64,000 nt of DNA from Mycolicibacterium diernhoferi (GCF_019456655.1 NZ_CP080332.1:1178001-1242000), one strand, 5' to 3'. Positions 26,808 through 35,292 are shown, counted from the first letter of the stretch. Numbers and translations: made by a program. The notes: generated by a model from the letters alone, not told the origin.

Positions 26808-27254
26808 ATGAAGGTACGGGTCCCCTATGGCCCCCTCGCCCAGGGGCTGGCACCGCTGGGCGGTGCGGACGGCGATATCAGCGATGGTCTGGTGTTCGCG
26901 CCGGCTCCGGTGAACTCATGGGATGAAGCCGAAAGCGAACTGGTCGACGTCTTCGAGTTGTCGAAGCAGGCGATCTTGGCGCATGCGCCGGTGGTCTACC
27001 TGGTCGAGACGGCTGCAGTGCTGGGCCGGGCGTCGGTGCTGAACTCCTCGGTGGCTACCGGGCTCGTCGGTGCGGCAAGGATTTTCGCCTTCGAGGGTAA
27101 GCGAACCGATGACTACGCCACCGTCATCTCGTATGACGCGGGCCAGCCGGCAAGCACCATCGTCGAGGCTGTGCAATTTGTCATGTCCACCCGCTCAGCG
27201 CTCGGCCAGGTGGTCTCGCTGGGCACCGAGCACGTAGGGGCGATGCTTCCATGA
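26808..27254 (+). CDS. FabG4-type N-terminal domain as a separate protein
   Basis: 148 aa without a complete catalytic domain. The C-terminal half (STIVEAVQFVMSTRSALGQVVSLG) resembles the end of the flavodoxin-like N-terminal domain of high-molecular-weight FabG4 (pattern: FLLS-RSAYVSGQVVRVG). Its stop overlaps the next start (ATGA, 27251), and the next gene resembles the FabG4 catalytic domain. It therefore looks like a two-subunit version of FabG4. AGGAACACA precedes the ATG. The domain match is by eye and the weakest part of this call. Confidence 0.7.
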   Translation: MKVRVPYGPLAQGLAPLGGADGDISDGLVFAPAPVNSWDEAESELVDVFELSKQAILAHAPVVYLVETAAVLGRASVLNSSVATGLVGAARIFAFEGKRTDDYATVISYDAGQPASTIVEAVQFVMSTRSALGQVVSLGTEHVGAMLP

Positions 27255-27949
27255 AACTCGCTGTCATCACCGGAGGGGCCCGGGGTATCGGCCGTTCGAT
27301 CGCCGATGTGCTGGACGCCGAAGGATACAAGCTGTTGTTGGTGGACGTCAGCGACGCCGTCGACGGGGCCGCCGCCGAACTCGGTGCCCTCGCCGTGCGC
27401 GCGGATATCTCCACCCGCGAGGGCGTCAACGCCATCGTCACCGCCGCGGAAGAGTCCGGCGCCGAGCCCGCCCTGCTGGTCAACAACGCCGGCATCACCC
27501 GAGATTCCTTGCTGCGCAAGATGGACGAGGCGGCATTCCGCGCGGTTGTCCGGATCAACCTCGGCGGAACCATCGCGCTCACCGAAGCCCTGGCGCCCAA
27601 GATGTGCGAGGGCAGCGCCGTGGTCAACATAAGCTCACGCGCGCAGCTCGGTAACGTCGGCCAGTTCAACTACGGTATCGCCAAGGCCGGACTGATCGGC
27701 GCGACACGGGCGCTGGCATTGTCGTTGGCGCCGCGCACCCGGGTCAACGCGGTGGCACCCGGTTTCACCGAATCCGAGATGACGCTGGCAATGCCGGAGC
27801 AGGTGCGCGAACGCATCATCAATTCGATTCCGGTCGGGCGGGCCGGCAAGCCGGTGGACATCGCCAATGCAGTGGCGTGGCTGGGCTCGGATCGGGCCGG
27901 CTACATCAACGGTCAGGTCCTCTACGCCTGCGGCGGCCGGACCTTCTGA
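27251..27949 (+). CDS. SDR, FabG4 catalytic-domain-like 3-oxoacyl reductase
   Basis: 232 aa. TGGARGIG cofactor loop, NNAGITRDSLLRKMDEAAFRAVVRINL, catalytic S in ISSRAQLGNVG and FNYGIAKAG (Tyr/Lys), INAVAPGF-like VNAVAPGFTESEMT and GQVLYACGG. It matches the C-terminal half of FabG4, which prefers NAD and CoA thioesters, fitting reduction or oxidation of a 3-hydroxyacyl/3-ketoacyl-CoA here. Translationally coupled to the preceding gene. Confidence 0.9.
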   Translation: MKLAVITGGARGIGRSIADVLDAEGYKLLLVDVSDAVDGAAAELGALAVRADISTREGVNAIVTAAEESGAEPALLVNNAGITRDSLLRKMDEAAFRAVVRINLGGTIALTEALAPKMCEGSAVVNISSRAQLGNVGQFNYGIAKAGLIGATRALALSLAPRTRVNAVAPGFTESEMTLAMPEQVRERIINSIPVGRAGKPVDIANAVAWLGSDRAGYINGQVLYACGGRTF

Positions 27950-28094
27950 CCTGCCGGTAACTCGGGCGGGGATCGTGCGACTCGACGAAATCCGACGACC
28001 ATTTTGGCTCGTTCATCTGAGTCGGGCGATCCCCACTTTCCGTAGCGTCCAAGGAACCCGACGGAACGAAAGACTGCGAGATCGAGAGGTGAAG

Positions 28095-28595
28095 ATGAGC
28101 GCTGCATTGGCCGAGGATCTTCGTTGCTCCGCCACCAGATTGTCGGAGACAGCGTTTCACTTCCCGGAATCGAACTCACTGATCAGATCGCCGGTCACCA
28201 GCGGCGCCGGTGTGGGTGACGTCGTGCTGGACGCCCCCGACCTGGCGACGGCACAGCGTGAACGGCGACGGATCCTGTCTCGGTCCACCGACGAGGTGCC
28301 GGCCGTCATGCTCAAGATCGAGGCCGTCCTCGCGGACACCTTCGGCGAGGCCCGGATCAAATCGGCCGAGCCTGCTTGTTCGCAGGGGACGACGCCGCGC
28401 ACCATCCGCTATGTCGGGACGGCAGTCGGGTTGGCGGGGCTCATCGCCGATATCGCCGCTGCCGATGTCGCCGACGGCGTGGTAATCGTGTCGTTGCCGA
28501 TGTCGGAGCCGCCGACCGCAGTGGTGCAGGAAACCCTCCCGTGGCTGGAGCAGCGCAACCTGATCGAGTCGGTCTCGAGTGTGAGCGTGTCTTAG
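28095..28595 (+). CDS. Short protein resembling the C-terminal part of an LLM oxidoreductase
   Basis: 166 aa from ATG 28095 (GAGAGGTGAAG upstream). The stretch TIRYVGTAVGLAGLIADIAAADVADG followed by VVQETLPWLEQRNLI resembles the end of NtaA/SnaA-type LLM proteins (target-binding and end helices), but the N-terminal barrel and FMN site are absent. Either a degenerated LLM or a stand-alone accessory. A -10-like TAGCGT (28043-28048) lies upstream. The identification is tentative. Confidence 0.6.
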   Translation: MSAALAEDLRCSATRLSETAFHFPESNSLIRSPVTSGAGVGDVVLDAPDLATAQRERRRILSRSTDEVPAVMLKIEAVLADTFGEARIKSAEPACSQGTTPRTIRYVGTAVGLAGLIADIAAADVADGVVIVSLPMSEPPTAVVQETLPWLEQRNLIESVSSVSVS

Positions 28596-28629
28596 GGTCG
28601 GCGATGTTCATCAGTAGCGGCAGGAAGCG

Positions 28630-28977
28630 ATGAAAGTTCAGCAGGGCCTCACCGACTTCGATTGGGGCCTGGTAGCTTTCGTTGCACAATGGGCGCGGTA
28701 CGGAGGACCTGAACCGGAGGAGGTCCTGCCGAGGTTCGGGATGAGCTGTGTCCGTATGCGCGAACACCTCGAACACATTCTGCAGTATGTGAGTCGCCAT
28801 CCCATCCCGCTCAGCCCCGAGCAGAAGGACTCTGTCGCTCGGGCGCAGCGTTGGTTGGCAACGCTCGACGCAGCGTCGCCATACGGTGCCCCGGCCCGTC
28901 CCGAGTCGGTATCGGCAGACCCACTGGCGGCACCCGGCGCTCCGACCATGCAGCGGGGAGTATGGCGTTGGCGCTGA
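28630..28977 (+). CDS. Small DUF3263-like protein
   Basis: 115 aa. LVAFVAQWARYGGPEPEEVLPRFGMSCVRMREHLEHIL has the layout of the actinobacterial DUF3263 helix-turn-helix-like segment (aromatic/acidic helix, then RFG-S). AGGAAG precedes the ATG. It is 34 bp after the preceding gene and 40 bp before the acyl-CoA dehydrogenase, so probably in the same operon. A DNA-binding role is possible but not shown. Confidence 0.6.
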   Translation: MKVQQGLTDFDWGLVAFVAQWARYGGPEPEEVLPRFGMSCVRMREHLEHILQYVSRHPIPLSPEQKDSVARAQRWLATLDAASPYGAPARPESVSADPLAAPGAPTMQRGVWRWR

Positions 28978-29017
28978 CGCGCACCGGTACCCGTTCACCG
29001 ATATCAAGGAGAGACCA

Positions 29018-30187
29018 ATGTCCACGCTGGCCGAGTTGATCACGGAAACAGTCGAGTTCATCCGCACCGAGGTACTGCCGATCGACGATGCGCACGACGG
29101 GGACGTCGAGGCGGCCGGTGGTGAGAATCTGCGGATACGACTGCAGGCGAAGGCCCGGGAGCGGGGCCTGCTCACCCCGCACGCACCTGCCGAGTTCGGG
29201 GGCCACGGTCTGAACATGAGTGACCGTGCCCCGGTCTTCGAGGCGGCCGGCTACTCCCTGTTCGGGCCGATGGCCGTCAATGTCAACGCCCCCGACGAGG
29301 GCAACCTGCACCTCTTGGCGCATGTGGGAACCGCGTCGCAGCGTGAGCGGTACCTGCGCCCGTTGGCGGAGGGCCGGCACCGGTCGGCGTTCGCGATGAC
29401 CGAACCCGCACCCGGCGCGGGCTCGGATCCCGGCGCGCTGCTGACCCGCGCGGAAAGGGCAGACGGTGGGTGGCTGATCAATGGCCGCAAGAGATTCATC
29501 ACCGGAGCAGACGGCGCCGGATTCTTCATCATCATGGCCCGAACCAGTGGCGAGCCGGACAGCGCTCAGGGCGCCACCATGTTTCTTGCCCCGGCGAGTA
29601 CCCCCGGGATCTCGATCGACCGGCATGTCAACACCATCGACCGCTCGATGCTGGGTGGCCATTGCGAGATGACGTTCACCGATGTCCGAGTCTCCGACGA
29701 CGACGTCCTGGGTGAGGTCGACCAGGGATTCCGCTACGCACAGGTCCGCCTGGGGCCGGCGCGGATGACTCATGTGATGCGCTGGACGGGGGCCGCGCAG
29801 CGGGCGCATGAAACCGCGGTGGCCTATACCGCCGGTCGCCAGGCCTTCGGAGCACGATTGTCCGACCTGGGGATGGCTCAGCAGATGATCGCCGACAACG
29901 AGATCGACCTCGCAGCAACCCGTGCGCTGCTGCGTGAGGCGTGTGCAGAGTTGGATGCCGGGGGACGTGCCTCCAAAGCGACGTCCATTGCCAAGACCTT
30001 CGCAGCGGAGGCCCTGCACCGGGTCACCGACAGATCCGTGCAACTGTGCGGAGGACTGGGGGTCTCCAGCGACCTGCCGGTGGCGAAGATCGCGCGTGAA
30101 CTCCGGCCGTTCCGAATCTATGACGGACCGTCCGAGGTGCACCGATGGTCCATCGCCAAACGCGCTGTCCGGCAGTACGGTTCGTGA
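29018..30187 (+). CDS. Acyl-CoA dehydrogenase
   Basis: 389 aa from ATG 29018 (AAGGAGAG upstream). AFAMTEPAPGAGSDPGAL and NGRKRFITGADGAGFFIIMAR are the FAD/substrate segments, and LCGGLGVSSDLPVAKIARELRPFRIYDGPSEVHR ends with the DGP-EVH motif in which Asp stands in the place of the usual catalytic Glu, as in several bacterial ACAD10/11-like enzymes. It introduces a double bond next to a CoA thioester. Followed by an SDR and an LLM. Confidence 0.92.
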   Translation: MSTLAELITETVEFIRTEVLPIDDAHDGDVEAAGGENLRIRLQAKARERGLLTPHAPAEFGGHGLNMSDRAPVFEAAGYSLFGPMAVNVNAPDEGNLHLLAHVGTASQRERYLRPLAEGRHRSAFAMTEPAPGAGSDPGALLTRAERADGGWLINGRKRFITGADGAGFFIIMARTSGEPDSAQGATMFLAPASTPGISIDRHVNTIDRSMLGGHCEMTFTDVRVSDDDVLGEVDQGFRYAQVRLGPARMTHVMRWTGAAQRAHETAVAYTAGRQAFGARLSDLGMAQQMIADNEIDLAATRALLREACAELDAGGRASKATSIAKTFAAEALHRVTDRSVQLCGGLGVSSDLPVAKIARELRPFRIYDGPSEVHRWSIAKRAVRQYGS

Positions 30188-30218
30188 AACGACTAATGCA
30201 GACGTGGGGAGACGAATG

Positions 30219-30953
30219 ATGAGGTCCGCACTGATAACGGGCGCATCCCGCGGTATCGGCCGGGGTATCGCCATGGAACTGGCCGGCCAGGGCTTCGGCC
30301 TGACCGTCACCGCACGCCGGGAGCAGGATCTCAAGGACCTGGCGGCAGCGCTGAAGGACAATGGTGCACCCGAGGTCCATTATCGGACAGCAGATCTGGT
30401 CGATCGGGAAGCGTCGGCTGCTGTCGTGGCCGAACATCAACGGTGCTTCGGTACCCTCAACGCGCTGGTGCTTTCCGGTGGCGTCGGCACCGCGGGTCCG
30501 ATCGGGGACCTGCCGGCGCACCGCTTCGACAAGACCTTCGCGGTCAACGTCGACTCCGCGATGGCCATCATCCAAGCGGCGCTGCCGATGCTGCGCGCCG
30601 GTGCGGAAGCAGACCCGACGCACGGCTCTCGAGTGATCGCGCTGGCCTCGATCACCGGTGTCTATGCCGAGCCGAACCTGGCCGCCTACGGGGCCGCCAA
30701 AGCCGCCCTGATCTCGTTGATGGAGACCCTGAACGCAGAGGAGTCAGCCCGCGGGGTGATGGGCACTGCCATCGCTCCGGCGTTCGTCCAGACCGACATG
30801 TCGGCATGGACCACCGATACCGTTCCCGCGGACAGCATGATTCAGGTTTCCGACATCGTCGCGGTGGTCCGCATGCTGGTGGACCTCGGCCGGACCGCGT
30901 CGATCACCAAGATCGTCGTGGGCCGCAGCGGTACCAGCGGCTACCAGGCGTAA
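30219..30953 (+). CDS. Short-chain dehydrogenase/reductase
   Basis: 244 aa. TGASRGIGRGIAMEL, LVLSGGVGTAGPIGDLP, catalytic S in ALASITGVYAEPNLAAYGAAKAAL (Tyr-x3-Lys). ATG 30219 is preferred over ATG 30216 because GGGGAG (30206-30211) is then 7 nt away. Probably oxidises or reduces a hydroxyl/keto intermediate. Confidence 0.88.
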   Translation: MRSALITGASRGIGRGIAMELAGQGFGLTVTARREQDLKDLAAALKDNGAPEVHYRTADLVDREASAAVVAEHQRCFGTLNALVLSGGVGTAGPIGDLPAHRFDKTFAVNVDSAMAIIQAALPMLRAGAEADPTHGSRVIALASITGVYAEPNLAAYGAAKAALISLMETLNAEESARGVMGTAIAPAFVQTDMSAWTTDTVPADSMIQVSDIVAVVRMLVDLGRTASITKIVVGRSGTSGYQA

Positions 30954-30969
30954 GAAGGGAGGACCAGTC

Positions 30970-31950
30970 GTGGACGTCGGACTCTTCCTGAACACCCAGT
31001 GGCACAAGCACGAGACGGCATCAGTTGCTGACATCACCGCTCAGGCGAACGCCGCGCGCGACGCCGGCTTCGATTCGGTCTGGCTGCCGCATCACTACCT
31101 GACCGAACCAATGCAGATGATGCAACCGTTCACCCTGCTCGGGTATCTGGTGCCCGAAACCGGGAACATGTTGCTCGGCATGGACATCCTGCTGCTGCCG
31201 ATGCTCAGCCCCACGATGGTCGCCGAGGAGTGGGCGACCCTCGATGTTCTCAGCGGGGGGCGGGCCGTGCTGGGCGTCGGCATGGGGGCGCGTCCGGAAG
31301 AGTTCGAGGCCATGGGGGTTCCTCGCCGTGAGCGCGCACCGCGGATGGCCGAGAGCGTGGAGCTGATCCGGCGGTTGTGGACCGAGGACCGGGTGACGTT
31401 CAAGGGCAGGTTTTACAGTGTGACCGATGCCGGGATCGGCCTGCGCCCGGTGCAGCCGGGTGGGCCGCCGATCTTTATCGCGGCCATGGCCGATGCGGCC
31501 GTGGACCGGGCTGCGCGCATCGGCGACGGCTGGTTGATCGCTCCGAACGATGATCTCGGCAAAGTACAGGGCCACGTGCAGACGTATCGGGAGGCATTGC
31601 GACGCCACAACCGGCCGTCGACGACGCCGGTCAGACTGACCCGGGAGTGCTACATCGGCACCGATCGGGCCCGCGCGTTCGAGGAGTGTCGTCCGGCGCT
31701 GGAAGCGAAGTACCAGGCGTACGTGTCGTGGGGATCAGTCAAGGCTTTCGGCGGTGAAAAGCAGCTGTCCTTCCAGGATTTCGCGAGGGACAGGTTCTTG
31801 ATCGGGGACGAGGCTTCGGTGCGGGATGACATCGCACGATATGCCGAGACTCTCGGCGTGGATCAGTTCATCATGCGCACGCAGTGGTTGGGCTTACCGA
31901 TCGACAACGCCATCGGCACCATCGAGGCGCTGGGACGCATATTCGCTTGA
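30970..31950 (+). CDS. LLM-class oxidoreductase
   Basis: 326 aa from GTG 30970 with GGGAGGA 6-8 nt upstream. MDVGLFLNTQWHKHE, GFDSVWLPHHYLTEPMQMMQPFTLLGYL, LGMDILLLPMLSPTMVAEEWATLDVLSGGRAVLGVGMG and LRPVQPGGPPIFIAA. The general features fit FMN- or F420-using LLM enzymes. Part of the acyl-CoA dehydrogenase-SDR-LLM operon (spacing 16 bp). Confidence 0.87.
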   Translation: MDVGLFLNTQWHKHETASVADITAQANAARDAGFDSVWLPHHYLTEPMQMMQPFTLLGYLVPETGNMLLGMDILLLPMLSPTMVAEEWATLDVLSGGRAVLGVGMGARPEEFEAMGVPRRERAPRMAESVELIRRLWTEDRVTFKGRFYSVTDAGIGLRPVQPGGPPIFIAAMADAAVDRAARIGDGWLIAPNDDLGKVQGHVQTYREALRRHNRPSTTPVRLTRECYIGTDRARAFEECRPALEAKYQAYVSWGSVKAFGGEKQLSFQDFARDRFLIGDEASVRDDIARYAETLGVDQFIMRTQWLGLPIDNAIGTIEALGRIFA

Positions 31951-31989
31951 GCGGCGGGCTTCTCGAGTTGGGTGAAGGCGCCGACGTCA

Positions 31990-32018
31990 TTTCAGCCGCT
32001 TCGTGTGTAGCGGTGAAA
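31990..32018. promoter_or_regulatory. Inverted repeat upstream of the EthD gene
   Basis: TTTCAGCCGCT (31990-32000) and AGCGGTGAAA (32009-32018) form an imperfect inverted repeat. Overlapping it, GAAATCGG-N15-GAAA (32015-32041) resembles an inverted copy of the activator box but with 15 instead of 16 nt. TACGCT at 32032-32037 could be a -10. Confidence 0.4.
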
Positions 32019-32115
32019 TCGGCGGCGTTCCTACGCTGAAAGCCCAGGTTCGCACGGCAAGGGTCAGTATTCGACCGGCGTGCGACCCGCTTTCTGCGAG
32101 GAAAGGCCGGCTGCT

Positions 32116-32802
32116 GTGGCGTTGACGATCTGGACATTCTTACCGGGGGAGCAGGCGGTTTCTGCTGCCGACCTCCAGCAGGCCAAGGAGTCCGTCCTGT
32201 CCTGTGCGCCGGCGGGGTCACGGGTTCAGGCCCGCGGAATCGACGAGCACTTCATGTTGTTCGACGTGGCGGTGGACCCGAGTCGACCGACCTTCGGAGA
32301 CGAGCTGGGAAACGATCACCCGGCCCGCATCGCCGTTACCATCTGGCTGCCCGACGGTATCGAAGATCCCGAGGTCCGCGCCATGGAGACCCTCGATCGT
32401 CTGCACGGCCAAGATCCCGCCCCGCTGGCATCCGCGGTGTGTGACAGCCAGTTCCATCTCGACATCACCGAGGTCACGGGGGAGCCCAGCGCGCACGTCG
32501 TGATCCTGCTGACGAAGGCAGCCCACACGTCACGCGACGAGGCGATCTGGCACTACCGCAGCCACCATGTGCCGATGGCAAAATCACTGCAGCCCTTCTA
32601 CACTCGCTATTCGACCCACCGGGCACTGCACGTTCGCGGAGACTTCCCCGAAGACGGCATCACCGTCCAGGAGTTCCCGTCGCGGGATGCCATGACGCGG
32701 CACATTCAGAAGCGGTTCGAACCCGACGATGATTCCTTCCAGGATCTCGCCAACTTCTTGTCCAAAGTCGACTTCTACACCGGAGAACACTTCGTTCTGT
32801 AG
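32116..32802 (+). CDS. EthD-domain protein
   Basis: 228 aa from GTG 32116 (GAGGAAAGG upstream). The C-terminal half contains the EthD core RDEAIWHYRSHHVPMAKSLQPFYTRY with the conserved H/W/Y pattern. The N-terminal half (LTIWTFLPGEQAVSAADLQQAKE) also looks like a ferredoxin-like barrel, so the protein may be a duplicated dimeric alpha/beta barrel. EthD-like proteins often accompany ring-degrading oxygenases; the role is unproven. Confidence 0.8.
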   Translation: MALTIWTFLPGEQAVSAADLQQAKESVLSCAPAGSRVQARGIDEHFMLFDVAVDPSRPTFGDELGNDHPARIAVTIWLPDGIEDPEVRAMETLDRLHGQDPAPLASAVCDSQFHLDITEVTGEPSAHVVILLTKAAHTSRDEAIWHYRSHHVPMAKSLQPFYTRYSTHRALHVRGDFPEDGITVQEFPSRDAMTRHIQKRFEPDDDSFQDLANFLSKVDFYTGEHFVL

Positions 32803-32847
32803 GTCGATGCGGCATGGGTACAGCACATCGGAAAAGGAAGAGGAGCC

Positions 32848-33249
32848 GTGACAGTCACTACCATCAACCCCCAAGGTCTCAAGCAACCCGACAATTTTGC
32901 CCAGGTACGGATCGGCACGGGCACCAAGCTGGTCGTGCTCGCCGGGCAGGTGGGGTATGCCCAGGACACCTTCGAGATGCCCGACGGTTACCGGGCCCAG
33001 ATGCGTCAGACCATCCTCAATGTGGCGCACTCACTGAAAGCCGGTGGTGCACAACTCGACGACCTGCTCCGGTTGACGGTCTACGTCGTAGATCTCAACG
33101 AGTCGAACAAGCCGGAGGTCTGGGCCGGATACCTTGAGGGCCTGAAGGAATCCGGTTTGCCGGCGGCCGCCATGGCGATGATGGGTATCTCGTCGCTGGC
33201 CGGCCCGGAGTATCTCGTCGAGGTCGAGGCGATGGCTATCGCCGACTGA
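32848..33249 (+). CDS. RidA/YjgF family protein lacking the catalytic Arg
   Basis: 133 aa from GTG 32848 (GGAAGAGGAGCC upstream). The fold is clear from INPQGLKQPDNFAQVRIGTG, LVVLAGQVGYAQD, AQLDDLLRLTVYVVDLNE and EVEAMA. At the place where RidA deaminases have P-A-R-S/T, this one has PAAAMAMM, so the carboxylate-binding Arg is missing and classical imine deaminase activity is not expected. Operon partner of the EthD protein. Confidence 0.88.
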   Translation: MTVTTINPQGLKQPDNFAQVRIGTGTKLVVLAGQVGYAQDTFEMPDGYRAQMRQTILNVAHSLKAGGAQLDDLLRLTVYVVDLNESNKPEVWAGYLEGLKESGLPAAAMAMMGISSLAGPEYLVEVEAMAIAD

Positions 33250-33266
33250 CCTTCGGGTCACCTGCG

Positions 33267-33307
33267 CTGGAGTCCGGCGGGTGTGTCCTGCACCCGCCGG
33301 ACTCCAG
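33267..33307 (+). terminator. Terminator after RidA-like gene
   Basis: CTGGAGTCCGGCGGGTG / CACCCGCCGGACTCCAG, perfect 17-bp stem with a 7-nt loop. Confidence 0.85.
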
Positions 33308-33474
33308 TGCACCGAACGTCGGCGTCCCGCTGATCGCCAGCGGCTCGTCCTGATCAGCCCGGTAGGCGAAGCCTCCGGGCTCATTGTCGTGCCTTCGATT
33401 CGACCGTCGAAATCGCCTGATGGACAGGCGATCTGCGGCGCAGCGGTGCGCTCTGATCAATTTTGCGCTACCGG

Positions 33475-33503
33475 TTGACAGGCCTGTAAACCCCTCCTAA
33501 TGT
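33475..33503 (+). promoter_or_regulatory. Promoter of the second NCS1 operon
   Basis: TTGACA (33475-33480), 17-bp spacer, TAATGT (33498-33503). The best sigma-70-like promoter of the island; predicted +1 near 33510. Confidence 0.75.
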
Positions 33504-33515
33504 GTCCTCCACCAC

Positions 33516-33533
33516 ATACGGACCGGTACGTAT
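33516..33533. promoter_or_regulatory. TetR-type operator, site D
   Basis: ATACGGACCGGTACGTAT, extended to CATACG...CGTATG; just downstream of the predicted +1, a repression position. Confidence 0.8.
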
Positions 33534-33705
33534 GCGGGGCAACATGTGGCGTAGTCGGGGAGAGGTTCCCCACGATCCGTCGCGACCGTCGAACTACCGG
33601 GTCTGGCCACGGACCGCCGTCACCGCGCGACGTGTAACCCACCATCTCAGTCCGGTTTGGCATCGGCGCCATCCCTCGCGGATCAGGAATCAACAGGAGG
33701 AATCT

Positions 33706-33774
33706 GTGCTCACCACTCGGACCCGGAGTCTCGACGGCCTCGGGATCAACAGCGTCGCGGGAGCCGGCCGATGA
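33706..33774 (+). CDS. 22-aa leader peptide coupled to the NCS1 permease
   Basis: GTG 33706 with CAGGAGGAAT directly upstream, a near-perfect ribosome binding site, opens a 22-codon frame (VLTTRTRSLDGLGINSVAGAGR) whose stop overlaps the permease ATG (ATGA, 33771). The permease has no ribosome binding site of its own except inside this ORF, so translation is probably coupled. The peptide has no recognisable family; it may be purely regulatory. Confidence 0.65.
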   Translation: MLTTRTRSLDGLGINSVAGAGR

Positions 33775-35231
33775 GTCAGGTCATCGAGCAGCGGTCCATC
33801 GACCACATCCCGGCGAACGAGCGGTACGGGAAGCCCACGAACCAGTTCACGCTCTGGTTCGCGACGAACATGCAGGTGTCGAACGTCGCATACGGCGCAG
33901 TGCCGATCTTCCTCGGTCTCCCGGTGCACTGGGCGATCGTCTCGATTGTCGTCGGCCACGTCATCGGCGGCGCGCTCATGGCGCTGCACTCGGCGCAAGG
34001 CCCCAAACTGGGTATCCCGCAGATGATCCAGAGTCGGGCGCAGTTCGGCTACGTGGGTGCCACCTTGCCGATGGTTGTCGTGTTCATCATGTTCGCCGGC
34101 TTCAACGCTGCCTGCTTGGTGCTGACCGGGCAGATGCTGAGCACCCTGATCGGGGTGAGCGTCGACATCGGCATCGTGATCGGGACGATCGGTATCATCC
34201 TGTTGCCGATTTTCGGTTACAAGATCCTGCATGCGTGCCAGAAGTGGGTTTCGCTGATCGCCGGCGTCGCCTTCGTCATCATGTCCTTCAACCTGCTGCG
34301 CAACTACGGCTTTGGCGATGCCGGCAGTGGAGAGTTCTCCTGGGGCATGTTCGTGCTGTCGGTCGCCATCATGGTCACCTACCAGCTCTGTTACGCGCCG
34401 TACGTCGCCGATTACTCGCGTTACCTGCCTGAGGACACTTCGACCAGGAAGACGTTCTGCTTCACGTTCGCCGGCACCGTGACGGCCTGCGTCTGGACGT
34501 TCTCCTTCGGCGCCATCGCGGCGTCGGCGGCTACTGACGCGTTCGCCGGTGGGAACGTCGACTTCATCGTCGGCCAGGCCGGGTTCGCCATCCCGTTGTT
34601 CCTGTTGATTCTGATCATCAGCAACACGGCGGCACCCGGGTTGGGCGTCTACGCCTGCTTCATGTCGGCAATCACGATCGTCACGACGTTCTTCAAGGTG
34701 CGGATCAGCTTCCCGGTCAAGGCCGTTGGCATGACCCTCATCGGTTTGTCGGCCATGCTGCTGGCCATTCTTGGACGCGAGAATTTCCTCGGTAATGTGT
34801 CCGCGTTCATCGCGATCCTCGGTTACTTCATGGTCCCATGGACGGCCATCAACCTGGTGGACTTCTACCTGGTGCGCAAGGAGCGGTATTCGATCCCGGA
34901 CATCTTCAACCCCGATGGTCGTTATGCGGGCATCGACTGGCGCGCGATGTCGGCCTACCTCATCTCCATCGCTGCCTCGGTTCCGTTCATGAACACTGAG
35001 ATGTATGCCGGTCCCTTTGTCGAGCCCCTGGGCGGGATGGATCTGGCCTGGTTGGTGAGCCTTGTCGTCAGTGCGGTGTTGTTCTACTGGAACATGCAGC
35101 GGTACCCGGTGCGGCGCGGCTTCATTGCGCATCTGGGTGATGCGCCGGCCGTGCAGGGCGCGAAAGCGTCCGGCAACGACTCGAAGTCGGCGGCGGGTGA
35201 CGAGCTGGAATCGGTGGGCGACGCTCCCTGA
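33771..35231 (+). CDS. NCS1-family permease, second copy
   Basis: 486 aa from ATG 33771. About 12 hydrophobic helices; the N-terminal IPANERYGKPTNQFTLWFATNMQVSNVAYGAVPIFLGLPVHWAI is characteristic of cytosine/purine-type NCS1 transporters, as is HSAQGPKLGIPQMIQSRAQFGYVGA. It differs substantially from the permease at 7822. Hydrophilic tail of about 40 residues. Likely imports the island substrate or a cosubstrate (inference). Tightly regulated promoter with operator D. Confidence 0.9.
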   Translation: MSQVIEQRSIDHIPANERYGKPTNQFTLWFATNMQVSNVAYGAVPIFLGLPVHWAIVSIVVGHVIGGALMALHSAQGPKLGIPQMIQSRAQFGYVGATLPMVVVFIMFAGFNAACLVLTGQMLSTLIGVSVDIGIVIGTIGIILLPIFGYKILHACQKWVSLIAGVAFVIMSFNLLRNYGFGDAGSGEFSWGMFVLSVAIMVTYQLCYAPYVADYSRYLPEDTSTRKTFCFTFAGTVTACVWTFSFGAIAASAATDAFAGGNVDFIVGQAGFAIPLFLLILIISNTAAPGLGVYACFMSAITIVTTFFKVRISFPVKAVGMTLIGLSAMLLAILGRENFLGNVSAFIAILGYFMVPWTAINLVDFYLVRKERYSIPDIFNPDGRYAGIDWRAMSAYLISIAASVPFMNTEMYAGPFVEPLGGMDLAWLVSLVVSAVLFYWNMQRYPVRRGFIAHLGDAPAVQGAKASGNDSKSAAGDELESVGDAP

Positions 35232-35244
35232 CGATCTCGATGAC

Positions 35245-35292
35245 AAGGTGGTAATGACCCGGGCGCGAAGGCGTCTCGGGCATTACCGCCTT
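35245..35292 (+). terminator. Terminator after permease 33771
   Basis: AAGGTGGTAATG-CCCG / CGGGCATTACCGCCTTT stem with one mismatch and one bulge. Confidence 0.75.

Larger units (their letters stand above)
33250..33705. other. Promoter and long leader of the second permease operon
   Basis: 456 bp with no gene beyond the 22-codon ORF that follows. It holds the terminator at 33267, a strong promoter (33475-33503), operator D and about 195 nt of leader with a small GGGGA/TCCCC hairpin at 33557-33571. I see no recognisable riboswitch; TPP-type core motifs were looked for and not found. Confidence 0.6.

Noticed and set aside
32015..32041. Reverse-orientation copy of the activator box upstream of the EthD gene
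   Set aside because: Spacing is 15 instead of 16 nt and it points away from the gene; kept only as a weak note.
33504..33705. Riboswitch in the long leader of permease 33771
   Set aside because: A small hairpin is present but no core motif of TPP, guanine, preQ1 or similar classes could be recognised.
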